NCBI RefSeq assembly: GCF_000472385.1
Contig: NZ_AWZU01000014.1
Span: 1-64,000 of the forward strand
DNA: 64,000 nucleotides
Source of the DNA: Bradyrhizobium sp. ARR65
Lineage (GTDB): Bacteria; Pseudomonadota; Alphaproteobacteria; Rhizobiales; Xanthobacteraceae
Direction: 5' to 3'
Shown: positions 30,859 to 42,372 of the stretch, in pieces
Numbering within the stretch: position 1 is the stretch's first letter
Layout: every line of letters begins with the position of its first letter
The notes under the pieces: generated by a model
Databases searched by the model: none
Told to the model about the DNA's origin: nothing
What the model saw: the letters and a program-made list of their open reading frames with translations, nothing else
Position numbers and translations under genes: made by a program

Positions 30859-31011
30859 CTTGCCCTCCGGTTTACTGCAAGCGAGCCCTGCTTACGCGAC
30901 TATATCGGAGAGGCCGCCGTTGCGGAATGAGCGCAGTCTGATTTTCGCGTGGTCAGCGGCGCGGGATCATGCTCCAGCTTTTCGAGACCACATGCGCTGC
31001 AAGGCCAGCCC

Positions 31012-32517
31012 TCACCAAGTAGAGAATGGAGCGCCGAAAGGTGAGCCCCAAAACGGCTGGCGTTCGCGCGGACGCGCGTAGCCGAATTCGGTCGCGGGAG
31101 CGCGTCGTCGGAACTTGATTCCTCCTTGCGGTTCGCCGCTCAACAGGACCACGAACTCCGTTCCCTTGCCGGTCTCCGTGCTCAACGCCTCGTCCGTCAC
31201 GATCAGCGACGATCGCGGCACAATCCCTGGGATGCGATCCAGGACGTCCTGCGGAATGACGATCCGGTCGAGCGCGGCCTTTGCACTCTCCGGCTCGCTC
31301 GACGCCGGCTTGGCATTTTGGACGCCGCGACGCCTGCTGTGTGGATCAGCATCGCTGTCCACACTTGCATCGTCCAGCGAGACGACGCTCCATCGAATCT
31401 TGGCGTCACCGCCAGTCCGCTCCATGGCGGTGAAGACATGCGTGCCAATCGGACGATCAGGATCAACGATCGTGACCGGAGCATCAAAGAGGGGCTCAAA
31501 GCCCTGCCGGACGTAAAGCCTCTGTGTCTTGCGGCTAATCAACACCGATACCGGCTCGAGTTCGCGCGCGGCCTGACGCGCCGCCTCGGCCGCAGCGGCG
31601 CGCGCAGTCTGCGCCGCCTCCGCTGCCTCACGCGCGGCCGCGCGGGCATCGAGCTTCGGTTGCAACTCCGCCTTGGCGGCGGCCAATTGCGCTTCCAGTT
31701 CAGCGATCCTGGCGGCAGCCCTCGCCTTGGCATCTTCGGCCTGTTGCTTGGCGTCATCGGAGATCGCCGAGGCGCGCGCGGTTTCTGCCGTTGCCAGTTC
31801 GGCCTCGGCTCTGAGTTTTAGGTTTTCCGCCGTGCGCACCGGCACCATGGCCTTCGAGGCCTCCCGAAACGCCGACGCGGCGGCAGATCTCGCCTGATCG
31901 GCTTTTCTGGCCGCCTCGTCCGCCTCCGCGATGCGCGCAGCGATCAAAGCGCCGGCACCTGGTTTTGGCTGGAACAGAAGTGGGTGGGTGATCTCGACGG
32001 GGGCTACATCGGTCGGCGCGACAATCACCCGAAGGCCCAGGTCTGTCACGTCGAACAGGCGCGCCGCGAAGTCGAAGGGCATCCGGATGCAGCCATGGGA
32101 TGCCGGATAGCCCGGCAAGGGACCGCCGTGGAGCGCGATGCCGGACCAGGTGAGGCGTTGCATATTCGGCATGTAAGCGTCGTCATAGATGTTCGAGTAG
32201 TGCTCGGCATCCTTTTGGATGACGCTGAAGATTCCGGCAGGCGTCTCGCGTCCCTTCTGCCCGCTCGACACCGGTGCCCTCAAGATCCAACCATTGGCGT
32301 CGTAGACGGTGATCCGCTGCCGCTGCAGCGAAACGATGGCCATGATCGGCTCGCCGGCGGTGCGCGACTCCACGGCCTCGACCGAGCGTTCACTGCCCCT
32401 GCCTCTGGCGCCGGCAGGATCGCCCGTCGCGATCAGCGCAGCCAGAACGGCGATCGCAAGATGCGCGGCACGTATCGGCATGCGCTTGGGCTTCGATCTC
32501 AAAAGGCCACACGTCAT
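31012..32517 (-). CDS. L,D-transpeptidase with coiled coil and duplicated half-domain
   Basis: A 501-residue secreted protein. A signal peptide lies within residues 14-37; ATG at 32481 is an alternative start. The YkuD domain covers about 57-165, with His130 and the active-site motif SHGCIRMP (Cys143). It forms 3-3 cross-links in peptidoglycan or attaches proteins to it. A long Ala/Glu/Lys/Arg helical stretch (about 190-320) is coiled-coil-like. After it, residues about 326-372 (VLISRKTQRLYVRQGF, DAPVTIVDPDRPIGTHVF) repeat the N-terminal half of the YkuD fold without the SHGC half. The C-terminus (RRAPATEFGYARPRERQPFW) is basic. Confidence 0.9.
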   Translation of the reverse strand: MTCGLLRSKPKRMPIRAAHLAIAVLAALIATGDPAGARGRGSERSVEAVESRTAGEPIMAIVSLQRQRITVYDANGWILRAPVSSGQKGRETPAGIFSVIQKDAEHYSNIYDDAYMPNMQRLTWSGIALHGGPLPGYPASHGCIRMPFDFAARLFDVTDLGLRVIVAPTDVAPVEITHPLLFQPKPGAGALIAARIAEADEAARKADQARSAAASAFREASKAMVPVRTAENLKLRAEAELATAETARASAISDDAKQQAEDAKARAAARIAELEAQLAAAKAELQPKLDARAAAREAAEAAQTARAAAAEAARQAARELEPVSVLISRKTQRLYVRQGFEPLFDAPVTIVDPDRPIGTHVFTAMERTGGDAKIRWSVVSLDDASVDSDADPHSRRRGVQNAKPASSEPESAKAALDRIVIPQDVLDRIPGIVPRSSLIVTDEALSTETGKGTEFVVLLSGEPQGGIKFRRRAPATEFGYARPRERQPFWGSPFGAPFSTW

Positions 32518-32737
32518 GCCCGTCTCATCTGATCAGACTACGCCGGCTTGCGCCTGACCAGACTAACCCCATTCGGTTGAATCAGCCAACTCGGAACTTT
32601 CCCAATGTGATGGAATGGTTCCGCGTAGGCTCCAGCGGGAATTGACCTTCGAGGTGCATGAGATAGAAGGTCGTTCGAAGGTGGCCCGCCGCTGATGTGG
32701 TAATCGCCGACGCGGCTTCGGCGGCCGATAAAAAGCC
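32518..32737. other. Intergenic gap, nothing assigned
   Basis: This 220-bp stretch lies between divergent genes. It contains two near-identical copies of TGAxCAGACTA (from about 32529 and 32557) and a GC-rich dyad around 32705-32735. No clear -10/-35 pair or small gene stood out. Confidence 0.4.
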
Positions 32738-33364
32738 ATGTCAAAATCCCGGCGCTTGATGATCAGGATTTTGCGCATTGCCGCTGGGCCTCTTCCAGCC
32801 GGCATGCGCGATTGGGCGCGGCAGATTGTGGAGACGCGCATGATGCGCCGCTTTCCCGACCGCGCGATCCTTCTGGAGACAATATTTCCAGCACTTGGCC
32901 AAACACGCGCCATGGCGAACACCTCAAGAGTCCTTTGGATCGGATGCCGGCCCTACACAACGTTGTATTATGATCTCATCGAACAAAAGGGTGCGGAGTG
33001 CTGGTCGATCGATATCGACCCTGAGATGCAACCCTTTGGCAGGCCGGGGCACCACATAACCGGCGACATGTTGAAGCTGGAGCAGCTATTTCCGGCGAAC
33101 TATTTCGACGCCGTGCTGTGCAATGGCGTGCTTGGATATGGCGTCGATCGTCCAGCCGATCAGCTGCGGGGATTCGAAGCCCTGGCTGCGGTCACCAAAC
33201 CAGACGGCTGGCTTCTGATCGGATGGAATACGGACCGAATATCCGACCCGCTGAAATTGGCCCTCGCGAACCGGCGATTTGAGCATGCACCGCTGCCTGG
33301 CGTTACCGCTCGTTACGTCGTCGAGGGATGCACGCATGTTTATGACACCTACCGCAGGCTTTGA
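32738..33364 (+). CDS. SAM-dependent methyltransferase-like protein
   Basis: A 208-residue class I methyltransferase-like protein. The SAM-binding strand-loop is VLWIGCRPYT instead of the usual VLxxGCGxG. An acidic strand end follows (CWSIDIDPEM), then GDMLKL and the FDAVLCNGVLGYG motif IV region, with LKPDGW-like TKPDGWLLIGW. The N-terminal 60 residues are basic and Met/Arg-rich. The glycine loop is degenerate, so activity is uncertain. It sits next to a second methyltransferase-like gene on the same strand; sugar or lipid modification is a frequent role for such pairs. Confidence 0.75.
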   Translation: MSKSRRLMIRILRIAAGPLPAGMRDWARQIVETRMMRRFPDRAILLETIFPALGQTRAMANTSRVLWIGCRPYTTLYYDLIEQKGAECWSIDIDPEMQPFGRPGHHITGDMLKLEQLFPANYFDAVLCNGVLGYGVDRPADQLRGFEALAAVTKPDGWLLIGWNTDRISDPLKLALANRRFEHAPLPGVTARYVVEGCTHVYDTYRRL

Positions 33365-33579
33365 GCGGAAGGTCCGCAGAGCAAACGCCATCAAGCGCTG
33401 AAGCGAGACCGGCGTATGAGGTCGCACCAATCCCGGTGCCGCACAATTTGGACGACAGATGGTTGTTGTGCGCGAGCAGCGGCTGTATCGTGAACGACGC
33501 TTTGGAGTGGGCAGTCAATTCCCGCCGATGTGCATGCGATCGATCACCCGCCCTGCCGCATAAATGAGGGGCGTCCTCA
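33365..33579. other. Intergenic gap between two methyltransferase-like genes
   Basis: A 215-bp stretch. An open frame of 68 codons exists, but it has no ribosome-binding site and no recognisable protein features, so I do not call it. No repeats or hairpins stand out. Confidence 0.4.
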
Positions 33580-34410
33580 ATGAGGGAAAGCCACTGGCGC
33601 TCGATAAAAGAGATTGTCCGGCATGTCATGCACGTCGCCGGCCTCGGCCGGCTCTATCGTCTGGTCAAAGCCCTTCGGGGAAACAAGACGCTCCATTTGT
33701 TGGGAAACCATGACTTGGAGAGCGCCTTCAGCAACATCTATCAATTGGACGTTTGGCGCGGGCACCAGGGGACCTCCAGGTCTGGACCGGGGTCCGACCT
33801 ATTGGCAGCTTGCGAAATCATAGAGCCCCTAAAAGGGCTCCTTGTCGAATTGGAATGCACATGCCTGGTCGATATCGGCTGCGGTGACTTCAATTGGATG
33901 CAGCAGGTCGTAGCTCGCGGGACATTTCGATATATTGGATGCGATATCGTACGATCTATCGTCGACGCAAATTTAGCGAGGCATCAAACAGAGAGAGTTA
34001 CCTTTCGCCATTTGAATGCATGTGAAGAGCCGATCCCATTTGGTGACGTGATCATTTGCCGAGAGGTTTTGTTTCATCTTTCGTTGGCTGATATCTCCCG
34101 GCTGATCAGGAATGTGAAATCCTCTCCTGCCGCGTATTTTATCGCTACGCTGGATACGTCCACCTGGTTCAATTCCAACATCCAATCAGGTGATTTCAGA
34201 CACATCAACCTGCTTTTGAAGCCATTCCGCTTTCCTATACCATTGATGGCGATTCCCGATTTCGAGGGGCGTACGCTGGCTGTATGGCAGGTCAATCAGA
34301 TCCCAACGATTCCCTCCTCGCTCGATCCCGGTCCGGTCAAGTCGACTAACGCGAAGCGCTTGCACGGAGATCACAAAACGGCCCGTGCCGAGAAGCGCGA
34401 CGGGATATGA
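33580..34410 (+). CDS. Class I SAM-dependent methyltransferase, lower GC
   Basis: A 276-residue protein. Motif I is LVDIGCGDFNWMQ, followed by YIGCDIV as the acidic end of strand beta2, then DVIICREVLFHLS and IRNVKSSPAAYFIAT. This is the pattern of a small-molecule or glycan methyltransferase. Local base composition (from about 33,700 to 34,250) is clearly lower in GC than the surrounding genes, consistent with transfer. The C-terminal 35 residues are basic and look disordered. It lies 215 bp after another methyltransferase-like gene and converges with a secreted protein gene. Confidence 0.85.
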   Translation: MRESHWRSIKEIVRHVMHVAGLGRLYRLVKALRGNKTLHLLGNHDLESAFSNIYQLDVWRGHQGTSRSGPGSDLLAACEIIEPLKGLLVELECTCLVDIGCGDFNWMQQVVARGTFRYIGCDIVRSIVDANLARHQTERVTFRHLNACEEPIPFGDVIICREVLFHLSLADISRLIRNVKSSPAAYFIATLDTSTWFNSNIQSGDFRHINLLLKPFRFPIPLMAIPDFEGRTLAVWQVNQIPTIPSSLDPGPVKSTNAKRLHGDHKTARAEKRDGI

Positions 34411-34478
34411 AGCGATCCCATCGCGCGCCGCCTTTACTGATTTCCGGCGACTGCCCGGACGGCTCCCGCGCGGCTTGG

Positions 34479-36242
34479 TCAGTCCGCGTCGCGACAATCG
34501 TCGGCGTGGTGGTCGTGGCCGCACGAGCCGCGCGCATCCGCCTCGTCGTGGTCGAAGTCGGTGCCCGGCGTGAACGACACGCCGCGGAGGGCTTCGGCGA
34601 AGCCCGCGCTGCGCACGGTGACGAACTTCTCGTTCGTGGGCAAAGTTGTCGCGGCAAGCTGGTCGGTGATCATCACGAGCTTGTTCGGATCAGCGCCCTG
34701 GTCGCCGCTGCCGCTCACGGTCGAGGTGGTTGCCCAGATGGCTACGGTTCCGTCGCGATTGACGCGGCCCGTGATGTTGCGCAGGCCATCGGTGGCGGGT
34801 GACCACGGCAAATTGGTCGCGGCATTGTTGCCGGTCGGATAGCCCTGCACCGTGTAGGGCATGCCGAGATCGAGGCCAGCCTGCAGCGTGTAGGCAAGCG
34901 TCCAGCTCCCGGTCGCATCATTGAACACCCACTTCTGCAAGCCGGCGCTCGTTTGCGCCGCGGCGGCGGTGTAGGTCTTCGAGCTGGCGTCATAGGTCGC
35001 GATGCCGTTGCCCTCATCGGCCACATAGAGCGTCTTGGCATTGGCAAACCAGATGCCGAACGGGAACGTGGTCGCGGTTTTCGCGAGATTGGTCGGAAAG
35101 CCCTTCAGCACACACATATTGTAAGGCGTCACGCCGAGCGTCTGGAGCTGCGATGCGTTATAGACGATCGGCGTGATCGGCAATGACGCCGATGCGCTGG
35201 GTACACCGGCGCCATTCGGGCACGCCAGCGGCTTGCCGTTGGCATCGAAACCCGAGGTATCGATGAAGTAGACCGTATTGACGCCGTTGCCGCCCGAGCC
35301 CTTGGTCACGTAGATCACGTTGTTGAACACGGTGAGGCCGCGGAAATTGGTGTCCTTACCAACCTTGTCGGCCTTCAACCCGAGCTGCGTAATGTTGAAG
35401 CTGCCCACTGGCGTCGGCAGGCCCGGATCCGGCTGCTGGGCGAGCGGCACGTGCGCCTCGGTCATGATCTGCGCGCCGGCGCCGACGATAATGCCGTTCG
35501 GCTGCGGATTGCCGCCATTGCCGGCGTTGCCGACGGTGTAGAACACGTTGGCACCGTGCTGGTCGTTCAGGATCGCGGCGCGGCCGTTATTGCCGCTGTA
35601 GGCGTTGGTCTTGGTGAAGCGGAAATGGCCGTTCTCGTCCACTTCGGCGATCACGCGCGAATAAGACGACGTCACCGGGTTGGTCGGATCGACCACGTCG
35701 GGCGTGTTGGAGTTCGAAACGTCGATCGCATCGACCGGGGCGAGGTAACCCATGAACGACACGGTGCGGCGATCGAGCGACAGATTGAGCGCGAGCTCGG
35801 ATTTCGATGGGAAGCTCGTGACGAGCTGGTCCTTATTCGCGCTGATTCCGCGCTCGGCACTGTTCGGCACTTCGAGCGACCGCACCGGCTGGCCGTTGAG
35901 CCTGAGCTCGTCGAGCATGATCTTCGCGGTGATGCCGAAGGAGCCGTCGACGAGCACGTTGTTGAACACCATCGGATAGGTGCCGTTCGCGGTGGCGGTG
36001 ACGCAATTCGGCGCCACGCAGTTCGGCGGCAACTGGGTGATGCCGGCGGTGATGGTGGCCGCCTTGTTGTCATAGGCGGTACGGCTGACGAGCAGATGGC
36101 CGGGCCGGAAATGAACCCCATCGTCATCGGCACGCGCGACCGTGCTGGTGAGCATCGTGGAGGCGAGCAGCGCCAAAGCAAAGCTCGATGCGAACAGCGA
36201 ACGCCCCGCAAGCGGGCGCAATTCTTCTGTCATCATTGTCAT
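34479..36242 (-). CDS. Large secreted protein, beta-propeller-like, with His/Asp-rich tail
   Basis: A 587-residue exported protein from the ATG at 36242 (nearby ATGs at 36236 and 36233). Upstream open frame is GC artefact. The signal peptide includes LAGRSLFASSFALALLASTM and ends near VARA. The mature chain is Asn/Gly/Thr-rich with repeated beta segments (GLTVFNNVIYVTKGSGGNGV, KTLYVADEGNGIATYDASSK), like a secreted beta-propeller. The last 25 residues are DFDHDEADARGSCGHDHHAD followed by DCRDAD, a likely metal-binding tail. It lies downstream of a possible small-RNA/leader unit. Family not recognised. Confidence 0.8.
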   Translation of the reverse strand: MTMMTEELRPLAGRSLFASSFALALLASTMLTSTVARADDDGVHFRPGHLLVSRTAYDNKAATITAGITQLPPNCVAPNCVTATANGTYPMVFNNVLVDGSFGITAKIMLDELRLNGQPVRSLEVPNSAERGISANKDQLVTSFPSKSELALNLSLDRRTVSFMGYLAPVDAIDVSNSNTPDVVDPTNPVTSSYSRVIAEVDENGHFRFTKTNAYSGNNGRAAILNDQHGANVFYTVGNAGNGGNPQPNGIIVGAGAQIMTEAHVPLAQQPDPGLPTPVGSFNITQLGLKADKVGKDTNFRGLTVFNNVIYVTKGSGGNGVNTVYFIDTSGFDANGKPLACPNGAGVPSASASLPITPIVYNASQLQTLGVTPYNMCVLKGFPTNLAKTATTFPFGIWFANAKTLYVADEGNGIATYDASSKTYTAAAAQTSAGLQKWVFNDATGSWTLAYTLQAGLDLGMPYTVQGYPTGNNAATNLPWSPATDGLRNITGRVNRDGTVAIWATTSTVSGSGDQGADPNKLVMITDQLAATTLPTNEKFVTVRSAGFAEALRGVSFTPGTDFDHDEADARGSCGHDHHADDCRDAD

Positions 36243-36434
36243 TATGCCGATGCTGAAATGTTGCAAATGCGAGGGCCAAGTGAGCGCATGTGGGGCCAGC
36301 GGGGCGCAATCTGCGCGCTGTCTGTTACAGGATTGCGAACGGGATGCGACGGCTGTGCGCGACGCGCGGACGGGAGTCATCGACAGCCGCGCGCGTGTCC
36401 TCGCGGCTGAGCGCGATGGCAATCGACCGACTGC

Positions 36435-36567
36435 GCAATAAGAAACGGCGCTGTTACCAGCGCCGTTCTGGTGCACCTTAACGCGTGGTATCGCCCCACT
36501 TTGACTGGCGCTGACGGGAGCGACCCGCTCTGGCTCTGCTGGCGTGGGAAGCCTGTTCGCGATCCAC
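36435..36567 (-). ncRNA. Candidate small RNA or attenuated leader
   Basis: On the minus strand a promoter (36573-36600) is followed by about 130 nt without a gene, ending in a perfect hairpin with a U-rich tail. The predicted transcript has further pairing potential: CCCAC with GTGGG, and GAGCG/CGCTC around a 3-nt loop. It could be a free-standing sRNA or the 5' leader of the secreted protein gene 190 bp further on. The remaining gap (36601-36814) shows no gene. Confidence 0.45.
36444..36467 (-). terminator. Intrinsic terminator of the sRNA/leader
   Basis: Stem AACGGCGCTG (36444-36453) with CAGCGCCGTT (36458-36467), 10 bp perfect, 4-nt loop. On the minus strand it is followed by TTTCTTATT, so it terminates minus-strand transcripts. 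Confidence 0.75.
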
Positions 36568-36572
36568 CGAAA

Positions 36573-36600
36573 AAGGTACGCCGCCTCCACGCGGAGTCAA
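36573..36600 (-). promoter_or_regulatory. Sigma70-like promoter of the sRNA/leader
   Basis: On the minus strand the -35 is TTGACT (36600-36595), the spacer 16 bp, and the -10 TACCTT (36578-36573). This is typical of strong housekeeping promoters in rhizobia. The predicted start is near 36566. Confidence 0.55.
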
Positions 36601-36814
36601 TCGGATCGATAACAAATTTAGGCTAAAGCGATCCCGCACGCTGCACAGCAGCATCGGGGCGGGATCGCGCGATTGCGCCTGATCTGCGCGCAAAAGCTTC
36701 GCCCCTCGCGAGGGGAACTGGCTTTCGCTTTGAGCTTACGCGGGTGTTCGGCCCGGATCATGCGCCCAACGGACCAGTCGCGACGCTTCGCAGAGCCGCG
36801 ACTGAAATCGCCCT

Positions 36815-38023
36815 CTACTCCTCGGGCGCGTTTTCGATCGGATCGAACCGGCTCGCCTCAAGCCCCAGAAGGTTCCATGATTGCTGCATGTGCGGCGGCA
36901 ACGGCGCGGTGGCATCGATCACCCCGCCGCGAGGATGCGGGATCACGATGCGGCGCGCGAGCAGGTGCAGGCGGTTCTGCAGGCCGCCGGGAAACTCCCA
37001 GTTCTCGCGATTGAAATATTTGGGATCGCCGACGATGGGATGACCGATATGCGCCATGTGCGCGCGCAATTGATGCGTGCGTCCGGTGACCGGCTTCAGC
37101 GACACCCAGGCGAGCTTGTTGCCGGCGGTCTCGACCACCGCATAATAGGTCACCGCATGGCTTGCGCCCTCATCGCCATGCGCGGCGATGCGCATGATCG
37201 TCTCCTCCTCGCCCTCCTCTTTCGCAAGATAGGTCGAGATGCGGCCCTGCTTCGGTTTCGGCACACCCGCGACCAGCGCCCAGTAGATCTTTCGCGCCGA
37301 GCGATGCCGGAAAGAGCCGGTCAGCGCGGTGGCGGCGAAGCGGGTCTTTGCCACCAGCAGGCACCCTGCGGTCTCCTTGTCCAGGCGATGCACCAGCCGC
37401 GGCTTCTGGCCCTTCGCATCGCGCATGACTTCCAGCATCTGATCGACGTGGCGCGTGGTGCCGGAGCCGCCCTGCACGGCGAGGCCCGCCGGCTTGTTGA
37501 GCACGAGGACATCGTCGTCCTCGAACAGCGTCATCTCCTTCAGCGCTGCAAGCGTCTTCTGTTCCGCTTCCGACAATGCGCCCGCGAGCTTCGGCGCATC
37601 GAGCCGGAGCGGCGGAATGCGCACGCTCTGCCCCGCCTGCAGCCGATCCTTGGAATCGGCGCGCTTGCCGTTCACGCGCAGCTCGCCTTTGCGGACGATG
37701 CGCTGGATATGGGAGAACGACAGGCCGGGAAAACGCGCCTCGAGAAAACGGTCGACGCGCATGTTGTCTTCATCCGCGGTCACGACCACGGTTTGCACCT
37801 TGGTCGGAAGCGGCAGCGGCTCTGCGGGGGACTTGGCTGGTTTCGCCGGCTGTTGTGCAACAGGCCGTTTCTCGCCGCGTTCGGCGGCAAAGCGAGCAGC
37901 CTTGCCGGGCGCGCGAAAGCCCGCCTTCGGTTCGCTATGTGGCCGCTCGCGAAACGGACGCGGCGCCTTGCGATCCTCGCGTGCGCGGGGGTTTGACTGG
38001 GTTCTCTTGATGCGGCGGCTCAT
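36815..38023 (-). CDS. RluA-family pseudouridine synthase with S4 domain (RluC-like)
   Basis: A 402-residue RNA-modifying enzyme converting uridine to pseudouridine, probably in 23S rRNA. Residues 1-75 are a basic Arg/Lys/Pro-rich extension, typical of alphaproteobacterial homologues. The S4 RNA-binding domain is about 88-140 (RVDRFLEARFPGLSFSHIQR). The catalytic domain has LNKPAGLAVQGG and the signature LVHRLDKETAGCLLVAKT with catalytic Asp215. Similar length and domain order to RluC/RluD. Confidence 0.93.
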   Translation of the reverse strand: MSRRIKRTQSNPRAREDRKAPRPFRERPHSEPKAGFRAPGKAARFAAERGEKRPVAQQPAKPAKSPAEPLPLPTKVQTVVVTADEDNMRVDRFLEARFPGLSFSHIQRIVRKGELRVNGKRADSKDRLQAGQSVRIPPLRLDAPKLAGALSEAEQKTLAALKEMTLFEDDDVLVLNKPAGLAVQGGSGTTRHVDQMLEVMRDAKGQKPRLVHRLDKETAGCLLVAKTRFAATALTGSFRHRSARKIYWALVAGVPKPKQGRISTYLAKEEGEEETIMRIAAHGDEGASHAVTYYAVVETAGNKLAWVSLKPVTGRTHQLRAHMAHIGHPIVGDPKYFNRENWEFPGGLQNRLHLLARRIVIPHPRGGVIDATAPLPPHMQQSWNLLGLEASRFDPIENAPEE

Positions 38024-38133
38024 GAAGCCTCCTAGCGCAAAAGCCGCGAATCGTCACGGCGAAATCGGTATAAATCCGCGCGGATATCGGGCAAGTTGGG
38101 CAAAGGACTTCAAGATAGTCGAGCAAGGCCCTT

Positions 38134-39078
38134 ATGAGACCAGCAAAATTCGTCACCGCCGCCATTGGCGTCACCTTGCTCCTGACTGTGGCTGTACGAG
38201 CCGAGGGTCCGATGCCCGACGACATCGCCTGGCGGCTGATCGAGATGGGCCGGACCATTAATCCGCCCGAGACGGCCGCGCTTTACGCGCCCCTCCAGCA
38301 GAAGGAGCCCTATCCAGGCGTCACGGTCGAGCGCGATATCCAATATGGGCCGGCGGAGCTGAGCCGGCTCGATCTCTTCGCGCCTGAGGCCCGCTCCGAC
38401 GCCCGCCCGGTGCTGGTCTTTGTTCGCGGCGGCGCTTTTATTACCGGCGACAAGCACATCTCCGGCAGTTCGTTCTACGACAACGTCATGCTGTGGGCCG
38501 TGAAGAACGGCTTTGTGGGCGTCAACCTCAATTACCGCCTCGCACCGCAATCGCCCTGGCCCGCGGGCGCCGAGGATATCGCCGCTGCCATTCAATGGGT
38601 CATCGAGAATATCGCTGCGCGCGGCGGCGATCCCACGCGGATTTATCTCATGGGCCATTCCGCCGGCGCGGTACACGTTGCGACCTACGTGTCACATCCC
38701 GAATTTCACAAGCTGAAAGACGCCGGGCTCAAGGGCGCGATCATGGTGTCCGGCATCTACGATCTCACCGCGACACCGCTGGCCGAGCCCGAGAGGGCCT
38801 ATTTTGGGTCCGATCCGGCCCGCTACGCGGAACGATCTTCGCTGGACGGCCTGAAAGCGACGAGGATTCCTTTCATGATCGTCACCGCGGAGCTGGACCC
38901 GCCCGGGTTCAACAAGCAGTTCGATCTGCTGAAGGAGGCGCGCTGTAAGGCGGAGAGCGGCTGTGTCCGCGCGCTGCTGCTGCCGCAGCACAGCCATATG
39001 TCGGAAGTCTATTCCATCAACACCGCGGATACGCGGCTGACCGACCAGATCCTGGATTTTGTGAAAAGCGGAAAGTAG
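38134..39078 (+). CDS. Secreted alpha/beta-hydrolase (carboxylesterase/BD-FAE-like)
   Basis: A 314-residue exported esterase. A signal peptide spans about residues 1-23 (VTAAIGVTLLLTVAVRAEG). The oxyanion-loop motif is VRGGAFITGDKH (HGG-type with Arg for His), the nucleophile is Ser176 in GHSAGA, the acid lies in TAELDPPG and the catalytic His is in PQHSHMSE. It resembles lipase/esterases that act on small aromatic or feruloyl-type esters. It converges with rarA with only 3 bp between stop codons. Confidence 0.88.
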   Translation: MRPAKFVTAAIGVTLLLTVAVRAEGPMPDDIAWRLIEMGRTINPPETAALYAPLQQKEPYPGVTVERDIQYGPAELSRLDLFAPEARSDARPVLVFVRGGAFITGDKHISGSSFYDNVMLWAVKNGFVGVNLNYRLAPQSPWPAGAEDIAAAIQWVIENIAARGGDPTRIYLMGHSAGAVHVATYVSHPEFHKLKDAGLKGAIMVSGIYDLTATPLAEPERAYFGSDPARYAERSSLDGLKATRIPFMIVTAELDPPGFNKQFDLLKEARCKAESGCVRALLLPQHSHMSEVYSINTADTRLTDQILDFVKSGK

Positions 39079-39081
39079 CGG

Positions 39082-41810
<2,729 letters not shown>

Positions 41811-41876
41811 CTGGAAAGGTCCTGAAAATGACTGCCCTGACATGGGCGGAAGGTCAGTTGGGAGAAAGCGCGAGCG

Positions 41877-42254
41877 TCAAGCCGCACGGCCGGGCGCTTG
41901 TGCGACGCCCGGGGCGGGGGCGCAAGATAGACGCTCCTGGTGGCGTTCGCCCCATTCTTTCAGCGTGTCGATCACCGGGCGCAGGCTTTCGCCGATCTCG
42001 GACAGGCAATACTCCACCCGCGGCGGCACTTCGGCATAAACTTTCCGGATGATCAGCCGGTCGTCCTCCAGCGCACGGAGCTGCTTGGTGAGCATGCGCT
42101 GGGTGATGCCGGGCATCCGCCTGCGCAGTTCGCCAAAGCGCTGCGTGCCCTGCTGCAGATGGAACAGGATGACCCCCTTCCACTTGCCGTCGATCAGGTC
42201 CAGCGTCGCCTCGACCGCACAGCCCGGCCGATGCCCGAAATTCCGCCTTTTCAT
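41877..42254 (-). CDS. HxlR-family winged-helix transcriptional regulator
   Basis: A 125-residue DNA-binding protein. The HxlR signature is GCAVEATLDLIDGKWKGVIL, followed by RFGELRRRMPGITQRMLTKQ and a wing RKVYAEVPPRVEYCLSEIGE. One cysteine at GCAVEA is the conserved HxlR cysteine often used for redox or quinone/aldehyde sensing. It is divergent from a zinc-less quinone-oxidoreductase-type gene, the classic target of such regulators. Confidence 0.92.
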   Translation of the reverse strand: MKRRNFGHRPGCAVEATLDLIDGKWKGVILFHLQQGTQRFGELRRRMPGITQRMLTKQLRALEDDRLIIRKVYAEVPPRVEYCLSEIGESLRPVIDTLKEWGERHQERLSCAPAPGVAQAPGRAA

Positions 42255-42267
42255 GAGGAGTTTTCCA

Positions 42268-42289
42268 ATAGTATCCAAACGGGGACTAT
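42268..42289. promoter_or_regulatory. Operator-like inverted repeat between hxlR-type and reductase genes
   Basis: ATAGTATCC (42268-42276) and GGGGACTAT (42281-42289) match at 7 of 9 positions as an inverted repeat around AAAC. It lies 14 bp upstream of the regulator start and is a good candidate for its own binding site. Confidence 0.45.
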
Positions 42290-42372
42290 ATCCCTGAATT
42301 TACAGTACTTGCCAAGTCGGCGCCAGCGCGACAGTTAGCGTGGCGAGTTTCTCAACGACGAGGAGACAATCC

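Noticed and set aside
32538..32744. Small 68-codon minus-strand frame upstream of the first methyltransferase.
   Set aside because: Overlaps the methyltransferase start and has no supporting signal; could not be told from chance.
33361..33567. Small 68-codon frame between the two methyltransferase-like genes.
   Set aside because: No ribosome-binding site, no domain, and it starts inside the previous gene's end.
36243..36590. N-terminal extension of the secreted protein up to 36590.
   Set aside because: The extension has no family-like sequence, runs through a terminator hairpin and promoter, and would place the signal peptide internally.
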